Shown: positions 32,387-41,344 of the stretch, in pieces
How the letters are laid out: each line of letters begins with the position of its first letter
Position numbering within the stretch: the first letter of the stretch is position 1
Assembly: GCF_023115355.1 (NCBI RefSeq)
Contig: NZ_CP096019.1
Coordinates: 744,001-808,000, forward strand
Length of the DNA stretch: 64,000 nt
Source of the DNA: Halocatena salina
Lineage (GTDB): Archaea > Halobacteriota > Halobacteria > Halobacteriales > Haloarculaceae
Reading direction: 5' to 3'
The notes under the pieces: model-generated
Databases searched by the model: none
What the model was told of the DNA's origin: nothing
Seen by the model: the letters and a program-made list of their open reading frames with translations, nothing else
Made by a program: the position numbers and the translations under genes

Positions 32387-34363
32387 ATGGGACAGACGCT
32401 CACTGAGAAAATTCTCGACGATCATCTCGTCGAAGGGGAACTAGAGACCGGCGAGGAGATCGGGATCGAAATCGATCAGGTACTCACACAGGATACGACG
32501 GGGACGCTCGTCTGGCTCCAGTTCGAGGCGCTGGGGTTGGATGAGGTCCAGACGGAACTCGCAGCGCAGTACTGCGACCACCAGACGTACCAGTTCGACT
32601 TTAAGAACACCGATGACCACCGGTTCCTCCGGTCGGCGGCCGGGACGTTCGGTGCGCACTTCTCCCGACCGGGCAACGGTATCTGCCATCAGGTGCACAA
32701 AGAGCACTTCGCCGCGCCCGGGAAGACGCTGCTCGGATCGGACTCACACACCCCGACACCGGGCGGTCTCGGTCAACTCGCTATCGGCTCCGGCGGGCTT
32801 GACGTGGCTGTCGCCATGGGTGGCGGTCCCTACTACATCGAGATGCCGGAAGTCGTCAACGTCCGACTTGAGGGAGAGCTGCCCGAGTGGGCGACCGCGA
32901 AAGACGTCATCCTCGAGATGCTCCGGAAGCTGTCGGTCAAAGGCGGCGTCGGGAAAATCTTCGAGTACACCGGACCGGGCGTGGAAACGCTGTCGGTTCC
33001 CGAGCGGACGACGATCACCAACATGGGAACGGAACTGGGAGCGACGAGTTCCCTGTTCCCGACCGACGAACGGACCGAGGAGTTCCTCTCCCGACTCGAC
33101 CGCGAGGACGTCCACGTCGATCTCCAGCCGGATGATGACGCCGAGTACGACGACGAGGTCGTCATCGACCTCTCCGAACTCGAACCGCTCATCGCCACGC
33201 CGTCGATGCCGGACAACGTCGTGCCCGTCCGCGAGGTCGCAGGGACGGACGTCGAGCAGGTCATCATCGGCTCCTGTACCAACGGTGCCTACGAGGACAT
33301 CCTTCCCTCGGCGAAGATGCTCGAAGGCCGCCAGATCGACCGTAAGACCGAGATGATCGTCGCACCCGGCTCCAAACAAGCTTCGGAGATGCTCGCCCGC
33401 GAGGGGTGGACTGCGGAGATGATGGCCGCCGGTGTCAACTTCTCGGAAGCGACGTGTGGAGCGTGTATCGGCATCGGTCACGTTCCGGCGTCGGATTCGG
33501 TCAGTCTGCGGACGTTCAATCGGAACTTCGAGGGTCGCTCGGGCATCGAAGACGACTCGGTGTATCTCTGCTCTCCGGAGGTCGCCACCGCCGCGGCACT
33601 CAAAGGGGAAATCGTCGATCCGCGCGATCTCGCGGACGATCTCGGAGATCTCGACGCACCCGGCCTTGAGATGCCTGATGAGTACGACGGGTCCACGACT
33701 GACCTCATCGCGCCCGACGAAGCCGTTGACGACGGTCTCGTGAAAGGACCGAACATCGGCGACGTACCGCTCAAGGATGCGCTCGAAGCCGATCTCGAAG
33801 GTCCGGCGCTGTTGAAGATGGACGACAACATCACGACTGACCACATCATTCCGGCGACCCAGGACATCCTGATGTACCGGTCGAACATCCCGAAGCTCAG
33901 CGAGTTCACGCTCTCGCGGGTAGATGAGTCGTTCGCCCAGCGCGCGCTGGACACCGACGGCGGGTTCCTCGTCGCCGGGGAGAACTACGGTCAAGGTTCC
34001 TCCCGAGAGCACGCGGCGTTGTGCCCGATGTACCTCGGTATCGAGGGCGTACTTGCCCAGAGCTTCGCTCGGATCCACAAGGCGAACCTGTTCAACTTCG
34101 GTCTCTTGCCGCTCTCCATCGACGAGGCGGACTACCAGCAGATCGAACAGGGCGACGACATCGAGATCGTCGACGACGTTGACGAAGCCGTCCGGTCGGG
34201 CCAAGAGGAGTTCACCGTTCGGGTCAACGGCGACTGGGAACTCACTGCCACGCTGGACGCTTCCGAGCGCGAGCGCGAGATCCTCGCCGACGGTGGCAAA
34301 CTCCCACACACGCGCAAACAGTACGACGCCGGCGCGAGCGACGCAACGCCTGCTGACGACTGA
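32387..34363 (+). CDS. acn: Aconitate hydratase, archaeal single-chain (658 aa)
   Basis: TCA-cycle enzyme that converts citrate to isocitrate with a [4Fe-4S] cluster. Visible are LLGSDSHTPTPGGLGQLAIG, the cluster Cys in SCTNGAYEDI, and the pair in CGACIGIGH, then the swivel domain with ENYGQGSSREHAALCPMYLG. Length is that of the haloarchaeal mitochondrial-like aconitase. The frame is open from a GTG at 32348, but MGQTLTEKILDDH at 32387 is the likely start, with a TATA-like GTTTATAC about 31 bases upstream. The rimI-like gene follows after 30 bases and may share the mRNA. Confidence 0.95.
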   Translation: MGQTLTEKILDDHLVEGELETGEEIGIEIDQVLTQDTTGTLVWLQFEALGLDEVQTELAAQYCDHQTYQFDFKNTDDHRFLRSAAGTFGAHFSRPGNGICHQVHKEHFAAPGKTLLGSDSHTPTPGGLGQLAIGSGGLDVAVAMGGGPYYIEMPEVVNVRLEGELPEWATAKDVILEMLRKLSVKGGVGKIFEYTGPGVETLSVPERTTITNMGTELGATSSLFPTDERTEEFLSRLDREDVHVDLQPDDDAEYDDEVVIDLSELEPLIATPSMPDNVVPVREVAGTDVEQVIIGSCTNGAYEDILPSAKMLEGRQIDRKTEMIVAPGSKQASEMLAREGWTAEMMAAGVNFSEATCGACIGIGHVPASDSVSLRTFNRNFEGRSGIEDDSVYLCSPEVATAAALKGEIVDPRDLADDLGDLDAPGLEMPDEYDGSTTDLIAPDEAVDDGLVKGPNIGDVPLKDALEADLEGPALLKMDDNITTDHIIPATQDILMYRSNIPKLSEFTLSRVDESFAQRALDTDGGFLVAGENYGQGSSREHAALCPMYLGIEGVLAQSFARIHKANLFNFGLLPLSIDEADYQQIEQGDDIEIVDDVDEAVRSGQEEFTVRVNGDWELTATLDASEREREILADGGKLPHTRKQYDAGASDATPADD

Positions 34364-34393
34364 TCGTCGCTGTCGTCGAGTGTCGTAGCTTCT

Positions 34394-34885
34394 ATGCTAC
34401 CACGCGGCGTACTGAGTGGCGTGACGACGACCGTTTCAGGAACCGAATTCGCTATCCGCGACGCCGAGCGCTCGGATCTTCTCGCAGTTTTTCGTATCGA
34501 GAAGGCCTCATTTCCCCAACCGTGGCCGTTTCAGGCGTTCGAGCGGTTTCTCGATGCACCGGGGTTTCTCGTGGCCGAACGGGGCGGAACGATCGTCGGC
34601 TACGTCGTCGCTGATTCGGTGCCAAACCACGGGCGGGCGATCGGGCACGTGAAAGATTTCGCCGTCCATCCCGACCACCGAGGCGTGGGCATCGGGACGT
34701 CGCTGCTCCAACGGACGCTCGCGGAGTTGGCGATGCAGGGAGTACACATCGTCAAACTGGAAGTCCGGGAGACGAACGACGCGGCGATCAGCCTGTACCG
34801 CCAACTCGGCTTTACCCACCGGCGAACCGTCCCACGATACTACGCCAACGGAGAAGACGCGTTGATCATGGTGTATGAGGCGTAG
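34394..34885 (+). CDS. rimI: RimI-like ribosomal-protein N-alpha-acetyltransferase (163 aa)
   Basis: GNAT fold with the acetyl-CoA-binding region KDFAVHPDHRGVGIGTSLLQRTL (Q/RxxGxG/A as HRGVGIG), and the RimI-type EVRETNDAAISLYRQLGF plus RRTVPRYYANGEDALIM at the C-terminus. Typical for enzymes that acetylate protein N-termini in archaea. A second start (GTG at 34421) would give a shorter head closer to the family. It lies 30 bases after the aconitase gene. Confidence 0.88.
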   Translation: MLPRGVLSGVTTTVSGTEFAIRDAERSDLLAVFRIEKASFPQPWPFQAFERFLDAPGFLVAERGGTIVGYVVADSVPNHGRAIGHVKDFAVHPDHRGVGIGTSLLQRTLAELAMQGVHIVKLEVRETNDAAISLYRQLGFTHRRTVPRYYANGEDALIMVYEA

Positions 34886-35147
34886 TGAGCCGTATCAGTC
34901 CGTTTCGAGCGTCTACTGAACACCAGCTAGTACTGGTCAGGAGGCTTCTAATGTTCAGCATCTTCCTACGTGTCTCATCGCGTATCTCACGGTCGAGATC
35001 ATCGACGATCCCGTCGATCGTGACGGTTTCTGCCCGAACACGTGCGCTCGAACCGTCACGAAGTCACGTCAACGGAAATCGAAGTTGTCCCTTCTCCAGC
35101 AACTTACAGAGCGATGTGCGAGTTCCGAGACCCTCGTCTTCATCATC
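34886..35147. other. Intergenic region with a possible short coding remnant on the minus strand
   Basis: 262 bases between the rimI-like gene and gdh. On the minus strand a frame reads RAETVTIDGIVDDLDREI followed by RDETRRKMLNIRSL, which has haloarchaeal composition, but it has no start codon and meets a stop just upstream. It may be a decayed gene or chance; I assign no gene. Confidence 0.3.
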
Positions 35148-36440
35148 TCACGGCCACAGCCCACGGTATTCGTGTGCTTCGACGATGCGTTGGAGGCCCA
35201 CGACGTAGGTTGCATCGCGCCAAGAGATGTCCTCATCGAGTTCGTAGGTTTCCGTGACGTTGTCCCACGCGGACAGCATTTCGGACTCAAGCGTCTCGTT
35301 GACGCGTTCGAGCGACCATCCCTGTCGGTTGATGTCCTGGAGCCATTCGAAGTACGAGACGGTGACGCCGCCAGCGTTGGCGAGGATGTCGGGAATGACG
35401 GGGATCCCCCGACGCTCGAAGATCACGTCTGCCGTCGAGGTCGTCGGGCCGTTTGCGCCTTCAACGATCATCGAGGCGTTGACATCGTTGGCGTTCGCCT
35501 CGGTCAGTACATTACCGATCGCGGCCGGAATGAGAACGTCCACGTCCAGCGTGAGCAGTTCCTCGTTCGAAAGCTGCTGGGCACTGGACACCCCCATCAC
35601 GGCCGTCGGATCATCGCCGTGTGCTTGGATCGCTTTCGGATCCAACCCGTCGGGGTCGTACACTGCCCCGTTGACGTCGCTGACAGCGACGACGTTCGCC
35701 CCCCACTCATCGAGGAGCACAGCGGCGTTTCCGCCGACGCTACCAAAGCCCTGCACGGCTACCGTCGTCTCCGAAAGCGATCGATCGTAGTACTCACACG
35801 CCTCGCGGGTGATGAGGGCAACGCTTCGTCCGGGGGCTGTTTCACGCCCGTAGGAGCCGCCGATGACCGGGGGTTTTCCCGTGACGACACCCGGGGTGGT
35901 TTCGTCTTCTTGCATCGAATACGCGTCCATGAGCCACCCCATCGTTTCGGCGTCGGTCCCCATATCCGGTGCCGGAATGTCTTGCATCGGCCCGATCACA
36001 TCCCGAAGCTCCTGTGTGAACCGGCGGGTCAGACGCTCTTTTTCCCCATCAGACAATGAGTTCGGATCGACGACGACACCGCCTTTCGCACCACCGAAGG
36101 GAAGATCCATCACGGCACATTTCCACGTCATCCACATCGCAAGCCCGATACACTCCTCTTCGGTCACATCAGGATGGTATCGGAGACCGCCTTTGAACGG
36201 ACCACGGACCGAATCGTGTTGGGCGCGGTAGCCGGTAAAGACCTCGACAGTCCCGTCGTCGCGTTCGAGCGGGACTGAAACCCGTTCGACCCGTTGGGGA
36301 TATTTGAGCCGTTCGACCACGTTGGGATCGATCTCTAACAGCGTTCCTGCTCGTTCGAGCTGCCGTCGAGCCGTCATTAGCGCCGATTCCGATTCCGTTT
36401 GCTCGGATCGTTCTCGCGTGACGGATGCACCTGTTGCCAC
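35148..36440 (-). CDS. gdh: Glutamate dehydrogenase (430 aa)
   Basis: Catalyses the reversible oxidative deamination of glutamate to 2-oxoglutarate. The substrate region is [30 protein letters not shown] followed by [15 protein letters not shown] (catalytic Lys in the second). The nucleotide domain has [17 protein letters not shown] (about 223-239) and the conserved VEGANGPTT. Normal length for haloarchaeal GDH. A palindrome at 36581-36599 and an AT-rich promoter stretch at 36539-36570 lie upstream. Cofactor preference cannot be told with certainty. Confidence 0.95.
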   Translation of the reverse strand: MATGASVTRERSEQTESESALMTARRQLERAGTLLEIDPNVVERLKYPQRVERVSVPLERDDGTVEVFTGYRAQHDSVRGPFKGGLRYHPDVTEEECIGLAMWMTWKCAVMDLPFGGAKGGVVVDPNSLSDGEKERLTRRFTQELRDVIGPMQDIPAPDMGTDAETMGWLMDAYSMQEDETTPGVVTGKPPVIGGSYGRETAPGRSVALITREACEYYDRSLSETTVAVQGFGSVGGNAAVLLDEWGANVVAVSDVNGAVYDPDGLDPKAIQAHGDDPTAVMGVSSAQQLSNEELLTLDVDVLIPAAIGNVLTEANANDVNASMIVEGANGPTTSTADVIFERRGIPVIPDILANAGGVTVSYFEWLQDINRQGWSLERVNETLESEMLSAWDNVTETYELDEDISWRDATYVVGLQRIVEAHEYRGLWP

Positions 36441-36580
36441 TGTTAGACACCCTTATTGTCCGCAGGAACCACGTCAGTCGTTAGCCACTGTCCTCTCGGA
36501 CCGCTCATCGCAGTCATTGTCGTGGGTAGTACGCGGATCAATATAATATTAATCCATATATGCTATATTAACACAACTGC

Positions 36581-36599
36581 TCGTACCACGCTGGTACGA
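36581..36599. promoter_or_regulatory. Perfect 8-bp inverted repeat upstream of gdh
   Basis: TCGTACCA-CGC-TGGTACGA lies about 28 bases upstream of an AT-rich promoter-like run (36539-36570) that reads toward gdh on the minus strand. A regulator-binding site for gdh or for the divergent gene at 36688 is likely; which one is unclear. Confidence 0.5.
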
Positions 36600-36687
36600 C
36601 ACAATGTAATATGGACCGTGTTATCCGAGGCGTGCTTGCGACCGTCGTCTCACAACTGCTTTCTGGCCAGCGCGGATAATCGTCTGT

Positions 36688-37092
36688 ATGGGCTATGAGT
36701 GTCCCGTCTGTGGAATACCACAGTCCGACGGCGGACATCTAGCGAATCACATGGCGTTCACCGCGTTGGTTCACGAGGACGACCACGAGGCGTGGCTCGA
36801 CAAAACGGTTCCCGAGTGGTCGGAGATGGGCGAAGCCGAGTTAGCCGAGGTGCTCATCGAACAGGCAGCAACCGCCGACTTTCCGCAGGTGTTCGAGGAT
36901 ACGACGACTGAAGGCGGGCACCACGAGCACGACCACGAACGATCGGGCGCGTTGTTCGATGATGAAGTCGAACCCACTCAGGGACAGCACCGCCAACGAA
37001 TCGACTCGCCTGCCCTAGATGGAGATGCACAAGCCGTATTAGAAGAGGCCCGCCGGCTGACGGAAGCGAGATTGAACGATGAAGAGGAGTGA
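36688..37092 (+). CDS. Conserved haloarchaeal zinc-binding-like protein, DUF5810-like (134 aa)
   Basis: YECPVCGIPQSDGGHLANHMAF at the N-terminus looks like a C2H2-type zinc site (CPVC ... HLANH). Two His/Asp-rich parts follow (GGHHEHDHE, about 75-85) that may add metal ligands. This matches, from memory, haloarchaeal DUF5810. It is short, acidic and soluble. Its neighbours, a DUF5809-like protein, NUDIX and rhodanese genes, recur together in related genomes in my recollection. No function known. Confidence 0.8.
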   Translation: MGYECPVCGIPQSDGGHLANHMAFTALVHEDDHEAWLDKTVPEWSEMGEAELAEVLIEQAATADFPQVFEDTTTEGGHHEHDHERSGALFDDEVEPTQGQHRQRIDSPALDGDAQAVLEEARRLTEARLNDEEE

Positions 37093-37132
37093 ACAGTTCG
37101 CACAAAACGAGGAGCCGTCTCGGGGACCCATC

Positions 37133-37155
37133 ACGGGAAATCCCTGATTTCCCGT
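37133..37155. terminator. 9-bp perfect hairpin after the DUF5810-like gene
   Basis: ACGGGAAAT-CCCTG-ATTTCCCGT forms a perfect 9-bp stem with a 5-base loop, 41 bases after the DUF5810-like stop. A further nested pair (TTCGCAC near 37097 and GTGCGAA near 37176) and a third hairpin (CCAAG-GCT-CTTGG near 37188) surround it. It may be a terminator or a processed RNA structure. Confidence 0.45.
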
Positions 37156-37230
37156 ATTCAGCGATTTTCGGAGCAATGTGCGAAACTCCAAGGCTCTTGG
37201 CCTGCTCTGCCCGTCGAACCAAACAAGTGG

Positions 37231-37240
37231 TGTATTAACC
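37231..37240 (+). promoter_or_regulatory. TATA element of the DUF5809-NUDIX pair
   Basis: TGTATTAACC centred about 28 bases before the ATG at 37264; the spacing is that of a leaderless transcript. Confidence 0.5.
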
Positions 37241-37263
37241 GTTCGTCCCAACTACCCCGTAGT

Positions 37264-37689
37264 ATGCATTCGGAGGGACTGTTTGCTCCATCGACGGCTG
37301 GGGCCGCCCGTCAACGGTACGAGGAGTTGGGTCCGGCGTCTCAAACCGTCGTTCGAGAAGTTGCGAAGTCGATGGCGTTCGACCGCGAGGAGTACGACGA
37401 GCGCGTTACCACGTCCGTCGTGATGACAGCGCATGATGCGCTGTTTGCATCGTTGCTCGAGGTCACTGTCGGGACGCGCGAGGAGTTCGACGATTGGTGT
37501 GAGGAACGAACGTACGAGATAGAACTCGCAGGCAGCGAATCGGTCGATCACGTCGTCTGGCATCCCGTCGCGTTCGCTGAGACCGTCGTCGGAGCGACGT
37601 TCCAGTCGGAAGAAACGGCTGCGATCGGAACGCTCCGACGCCAAGCGTTCGGTCGTCATTATCGAGAGCTTCTGAGAAACGATGCGTGA
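37264..37689 (+). CDS. Conserved haloarchaeal protein, DUF5809-like (141 aa)
   Basis: Small, acidic, helical soluble protein, MHSEGLFAPSTAGAARQRYE at the start and a conserved-looking DHVVWHPVAFAETVVGATFQ near 97-116. From memory this matches DUF5809, a haloarchaeal family of unknown function. It has its own TATA element and its stop overlaps the NUDIX gene by 8 bases, so the two are co-translated, which hints at a link to nucleotide clean-up. Confidence 0.8.
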   Translation: MHSEGLFAPSTAGAARQRYEELGPASQTVVREVAKSMAFDREEYDERVTTSVVMTAHDALFASLLEVTVGTREEFDDWCEERTYEIELAGSESVDHVVWHPVAFAETVVGATFQSEETAAIGTLRRQAFGRHYRELLRNDA

Positions 37690-38302
37690 AACAGAGCCTT
37701 CACTCCCCGACGGCTGGCGGCGGATCGAATCGGTCACCGAATACGAAACAGGGTGGTACACCGGCGGGTACGATCGCCTTGAACAGCCCGATGGTACCGA
37801 AAAGAGCTACTACTGGGCAGCGCTGCCGCCTGCCGTCGTCGTCGTCGCTCGAGACGAATCGGAACTGGTGATGGTCGAACAGTACCGCCCACCGATCGAA
37901 CGGCTCTGTCTCGAGTTGCCCGCTGGCATCGTAGATGTTGAGGATCATCCCGAAGCAGGCGAGCCCGTCGACACGCCGGGGGGTCTCTCACCCACCGCAG
38001 ACGTTCCGCCCGCCGTGTATGAAACCGCAGGTCGACGCGAACTCCGTGAGGAGACAGGGACCGATCCCAACGAGATCGTTTTCCTCGAAGAAGTGTGGAT
38101 CGCAACCGGGCTCCTCACCCACCGCCGGGGGTACGTCTTCGCAACCGATCTCGAGCCAGCAGATCGTGATCTCGACGCCAACGAGTTCATCACGGTCAAA
38201 CGCGTTTCCGTCGACGATGCGCTAACAGTGGCACGAACCGATCCTACCACCGATGCGACGCTCGAAGGACTGTTGTTGGCCGATCAGGATGGACTGCTGT
38301 GA
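37682..38302 (+). CDS. NUDIX hydrolase (206 aa)
   Basis: The NUDIX box core RRELREETGTDPNEIVFLEE (about 118-137) carries the REUXEEXGU Glu residues that bind the metals for pyrophosphate cleavage. The preceding LPAGIVDVE is typical of ADP-ribose or NDP-sugar pyrophosphatases, as is the EQYRPPIERLCLELPAG stretch. One expected Glu upstream of the box appears as Ala in my alignment by eye. ATG 37682 overlaps the preceding gene. It removes a nucleoside diphosphate derivative, substrate not known. Confidence 0.85.
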   Translation: MRETEPSLPDGWRRIESVTEYETGWYTGGYDRLEQPDGTEKSYYWAALPPAVVVVARDESELVMVEQYRPPIERLCLELPAGIVDVEDHPEAGEPVDTPGGLSPTADVPPAVYETAGRRELREETGTDPNEIVFLEEVWIATGLLTHRRGYVFATDLEPADRDLDANEFITVKRVSVDDALTVARTDPTTDATLEGLLLADQDGLL

Positions 38303-38415
38303 CGGTTCTGCCCGACAGCACCGGGGGCTCGGTCACTCGTCGTATTTTTACGGAGGTGTCATCGGCGCGGGCACGTAACCCACAGTATATCAGTTTTCGG
38401 CGGATTAATCGGGAT

Positions 38416-38760
38416 ATGGACGCGGAGATCACCGCAGAGGAACTGAAGTCGGTACTCGAAGCCGATGACGACGTTCAGATCGTTGATATCCGTCCCCCGG
38501 CTGCGTTCGAACGCGGTCACATCCCGGGGAGCGACAATATTCCGTTCGAAGAACTACCACAGCGTGTTGAGGAACTCGACAGCGAAACCCGGATCGTCAC
38601 GGTCTGTCCACTCGGAAAATCGTCGATACAAGCCGCACGGCTCATCGCATCCTACGAAGGGGTGAGCGACACGACCGTCGAGAGTCTCGCCGGTGGACTC
38701 GACGGATGGGAGTACGCGCTCACCGAAAGCATCGACGACGAGGCAAACGCCCCGTTTTGA
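38416..38760 (+). CDS. Rhodanese-like sulfurtransferase (114 aa)
   Basis: Single-domain rhodanese: MDAEITAEELKSVLEADDDV, then IVDIRPPAAFERGHIPGSDN and the active-site loop VCPLGKSSIQAARLIAS with the catalytic Cys, ending GGLDGWEYALTE. The longer frame from 38299 adds a 39-residue leader that looks non-coding, so I chose the ATG at 38416. Sits after the NUDIX gene with a 113-base gap. Confidence 0.88.
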   Translation: MDAEITAEELKSVLEADDDVQIVDIRPPAAFERGHIPGSDNIPFEELPQRVEELDSETRIVTVCPLGKSSIQAARLIASYEGVSDTTVESLAGGLDGWEYALTESIDDEANAPF

Positions 38761-38799
38761 ATCGACTGCTCTCGAAACGACGTTACAGAAGAGAGTACG

Positions 38800-39117
<318 letters not shown>

Positions 39118-39125
39118 CTATTAAA
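39118..39125 (-). promoter_or_regulatory. TATA element of the SUI1 gene
   Basis: Minus-strand TTTAATAG centred about 28 bases before the ATG at 39093. Confidence 0.5.
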
Positions 39126-39181
39126 CACTGTCGACCGTTCATCCCGATTTTGGCTTCATACACCCCTGACGGGGGTGATAG

Positions 39182-41344
39182 TTATACGATCGAATGTTTT
39201 TTTACTCGTTGGTTGACGATCTCGACTGCTTCGTCAGCGAGGGATTGTGATGGATCGCCGGCGTACACGGCCTGTTCGTAGATTTCCGCCACGCGTCGAT
39301 CATCCTGTCCACCCACTTCAAGCACGTACTGCCGTCTAGTCTCACCGGATCGTCGTGGCCGGTGTTCGTGCTCAAGGAGGTACTCCAGCCGATCGAACGC
39401 ACGTTCGATATCACGTTCGGGATCGGCGCGTGGTTGGCGACGGAGCCACACTGCGCGATACGCCCGCTCTGTAACGTCGTTCCGACGTATCGTCGCAATG
39501 GCCCCGAGTGCCACGATCGTTCCGAACACGGTTTGTTCCCACGTCGGAAGTGAAATCCCGTTATCGTCTGCAGAACTGATCGAGTCGGTGCGATCCGAAT
39601 CCGGATGGGTGTCCTGATCGGTGGTGTTCACAGGCGTCGTTGTCGTGTCAGACCGGTTCACGGGCGTCTGTGTGGACGACGTATTCGACGCCGTTCGGTT
39701 CCGGTCGGTTCGCTGGTCGGTTGGGGATGGCGTCTGTGTCCCATCATCGACGTCCCCAGAATTCGCGGCATTGACGGCGTCTTGTTCGGCTTGCTCGCGT
39801 GGAGCAGCTGGCGTCGGATCGAACTGTACCCACCCATGATCGGGGAAATACACCTCAACCCATGCGTGTGAATCGAGCCCCCGGACGGTCCACCTGTTTC
39901 CGTCGGCGGATTCGCCCGGTGCGTATCCGACCGCGAGCCGGGCTGGAATCCCTTGGGTACGTAACATCGTGACCATCGTCGTGGCGAAGTGGGTGCAGTA
40001 GCCCCGCTCCATCTCGAACAGGAACGAGTTGGCGACGTGTTCGTCCGGGCGTTGTACGTTGAGCGAGTAGTTCCAATTCTCTTGTAGGTGATGTTCAATG
40101 ACCCGGGCTGTGTCGTAGCTGTTGTCGGCATTTTCAGTTACGGTACTAGTGTATGCGTCGACTTGGTCTGGGGTGCTGTCGGGGAGTTGCGTGTACCGTT
40201 GTCGGATATCGCCGGGGTATTCGTTGCTCGCGTTACGAAGCGCCGCCGGATCGGTCTGCAGTACGGCGCTGGTAACGGTGTATGTATCGCCCGCAGCGAG
40301 TCGTTCGGACGGTTGTAATCCATCGAACCCCGTCACTCGTGGCGATCGATTCTCAACAGAGATCGGCTTCCACGCCGCCGGCATGGTCGAAATCGGGGCT
40401 TTGACTCGAACCCGTTGGCGAACAGCGTCCGTCGTTCCCGGCGGTTTCGAGAGTTTCCCCTCGTACGCTCGGTCGTTGGCCGTCCGTACCCAGCCTGTGC
40501 CGGTGTACCGGTCGTAAGCACCGACACGCCAGTACGCCTTCTGATCGCTTTCGATCGAAAACCGAACTGCCGGATCAAGGCTGATCGATCCCTGGATCGA
40601 GAGCTGTGAACCAGCTCGGGTGAGACTGCCTTCGACCGTTTGTGCCCGATCTCCGTTCGATCTGTCGAGTATCGGACTGCTTTCCCCGCCCGGAACGACG
40701 CTTACAGACGCCGTGAGTACGACGATCACCGCAAGTACGATGACGAGCGCGTCTGCCCCGGAGAGAGCGGTGTTGTGGCGCGCGAGGTCCCCGAATCCGA
40801 TCGCCGCTGTCGCTCCGAGCACACCGATGAGACCGATCGTCGCGGTCACATCACCGGTGAGTATCAAAAATCCAAGCGCCAGACAGCCGACGAATGTTGC
40901 CCAGCTGTAGCGGTGTCGTGCGGTGAAATACGCCGTGAGAAACGTCGGAACGGGAGCGACGGCTGTCGCCCAAACGCCCGCATTGATGATCTGGAAGATC
41001 GACAGTCCCGTGAGCAACGCCACGATATCCGTCCGGAGTGCATCGAGCGAGATAATGATCGAATAGCCGTTCGGTATCGTCGACACGTACAACATGGTTC
41101 CCCCGGCCACGAGCACACCGACACAGAGAGACGCGATCACCGGCCCCGCAAACCGACCGAGGAGGAGTCCGGCGACGGCGGCTCCACCGACGAACAGGAA
41201 AAACAGGTTTGGATCCCCATCGATATCGACCGCACGGTACAACACCCAGAGGTAGGCAACGCTCAACACCGTCAGGGCGACCAGCGAACACAGCCACGGC
41301 CACGGTATCCGATCGCGGATGCGCCTGTCAGTAGCGGTCGTCAC
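39182..41344 (-). CDS. Membrane-anchored transglutaminase-like protein, TgpA/DUF3488 type (720 aa)
   Basis: About six hydrophobic helices fill residues 15-215. A large outer part follows with the transglutaminase core: ERGYCTHFATTMVTMLRTQG (catalytic Cys), RLAVGYAPGE, DSHAWVEVYF (His) and WVQFDPTPAAP (Asp). Then comes a Ser/Thr/Asn-rich, disordered stretch (about 520-600), one more helix and a C-terminal cytoplasmic domain. Family known as TgpA/DUF3488-DUF4129, in an operon with DUF58 and MoxR. It overlaps the DUF58 gene by 4 bases. Suggested role: cysteine-protease or transglutaminase activity on the cell surface, guided by the MoxR chaperone. Confidence 0.87.
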   Translation of the reverse strand: MTTATDRRIRDRIPWPWLCSLVALTVLSVAYLWVLYRAVDIDGDPNLFFLFVGGAAVAGLLLGRFAGPVIASLCVGVLVAGGTMLYVSTIPNGYSIIISLDALRTDIVALLTGLSIFQIINAGVWATAVAPVPTFLTAYFTARHRYSWATFVGCLALGFLILTGDVTATIGLIGVLGATAAIGFGDLARHNTALSGADALVIVLAVIVVLTASVSVVPGGESSPILDRSNGDRAQTVEGSLTRAGSQLSIQGSISLDPAVRFSIESDQKAYWRVGAYDRYTGTGWVRTANDRAYEGKLSKPPGTTDAVRQRVRVKAPISTMPAAWKPISVENRSPRVTGFDGLQPSERLAAGDTYTVTSAVLQTDPAALRNASNEYPGDIRQRYTQLPDSTPDQVDAYTSTVTENADNSYDTARVIEHHLQENWNYSLNVQRPDEHVANSFLFEMERGYCTHFATTMVTMLRTQGIPARLAVGYAPGESADGNRWTVRGLDSHAWVEVYFPDHGWVQFDPTPAAPREQAEQDAVNAANSGDVDDGTQTPSPTDQRTDRNRTASNTSSTQTPVNRSDTTTTPVNTTDQDTHPDSDRTDSISSADDNGISLPTWEQTVFGTIVALGAIATIRRNDVTERAYRAVWLRRQPRADPERDIERAFDRLEYLLEHEHRPRRSGETRRQYVLEVGGQDDRRVAEIYEQAVYAGDPSQSLADEAVEIVNQRVKKHSIV

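Noticed and set aside
34886-35147. Possible remnant gene on the minus strand
   Set aside because: The coding-like part has no start and a stop closely upstream; too short to assign.
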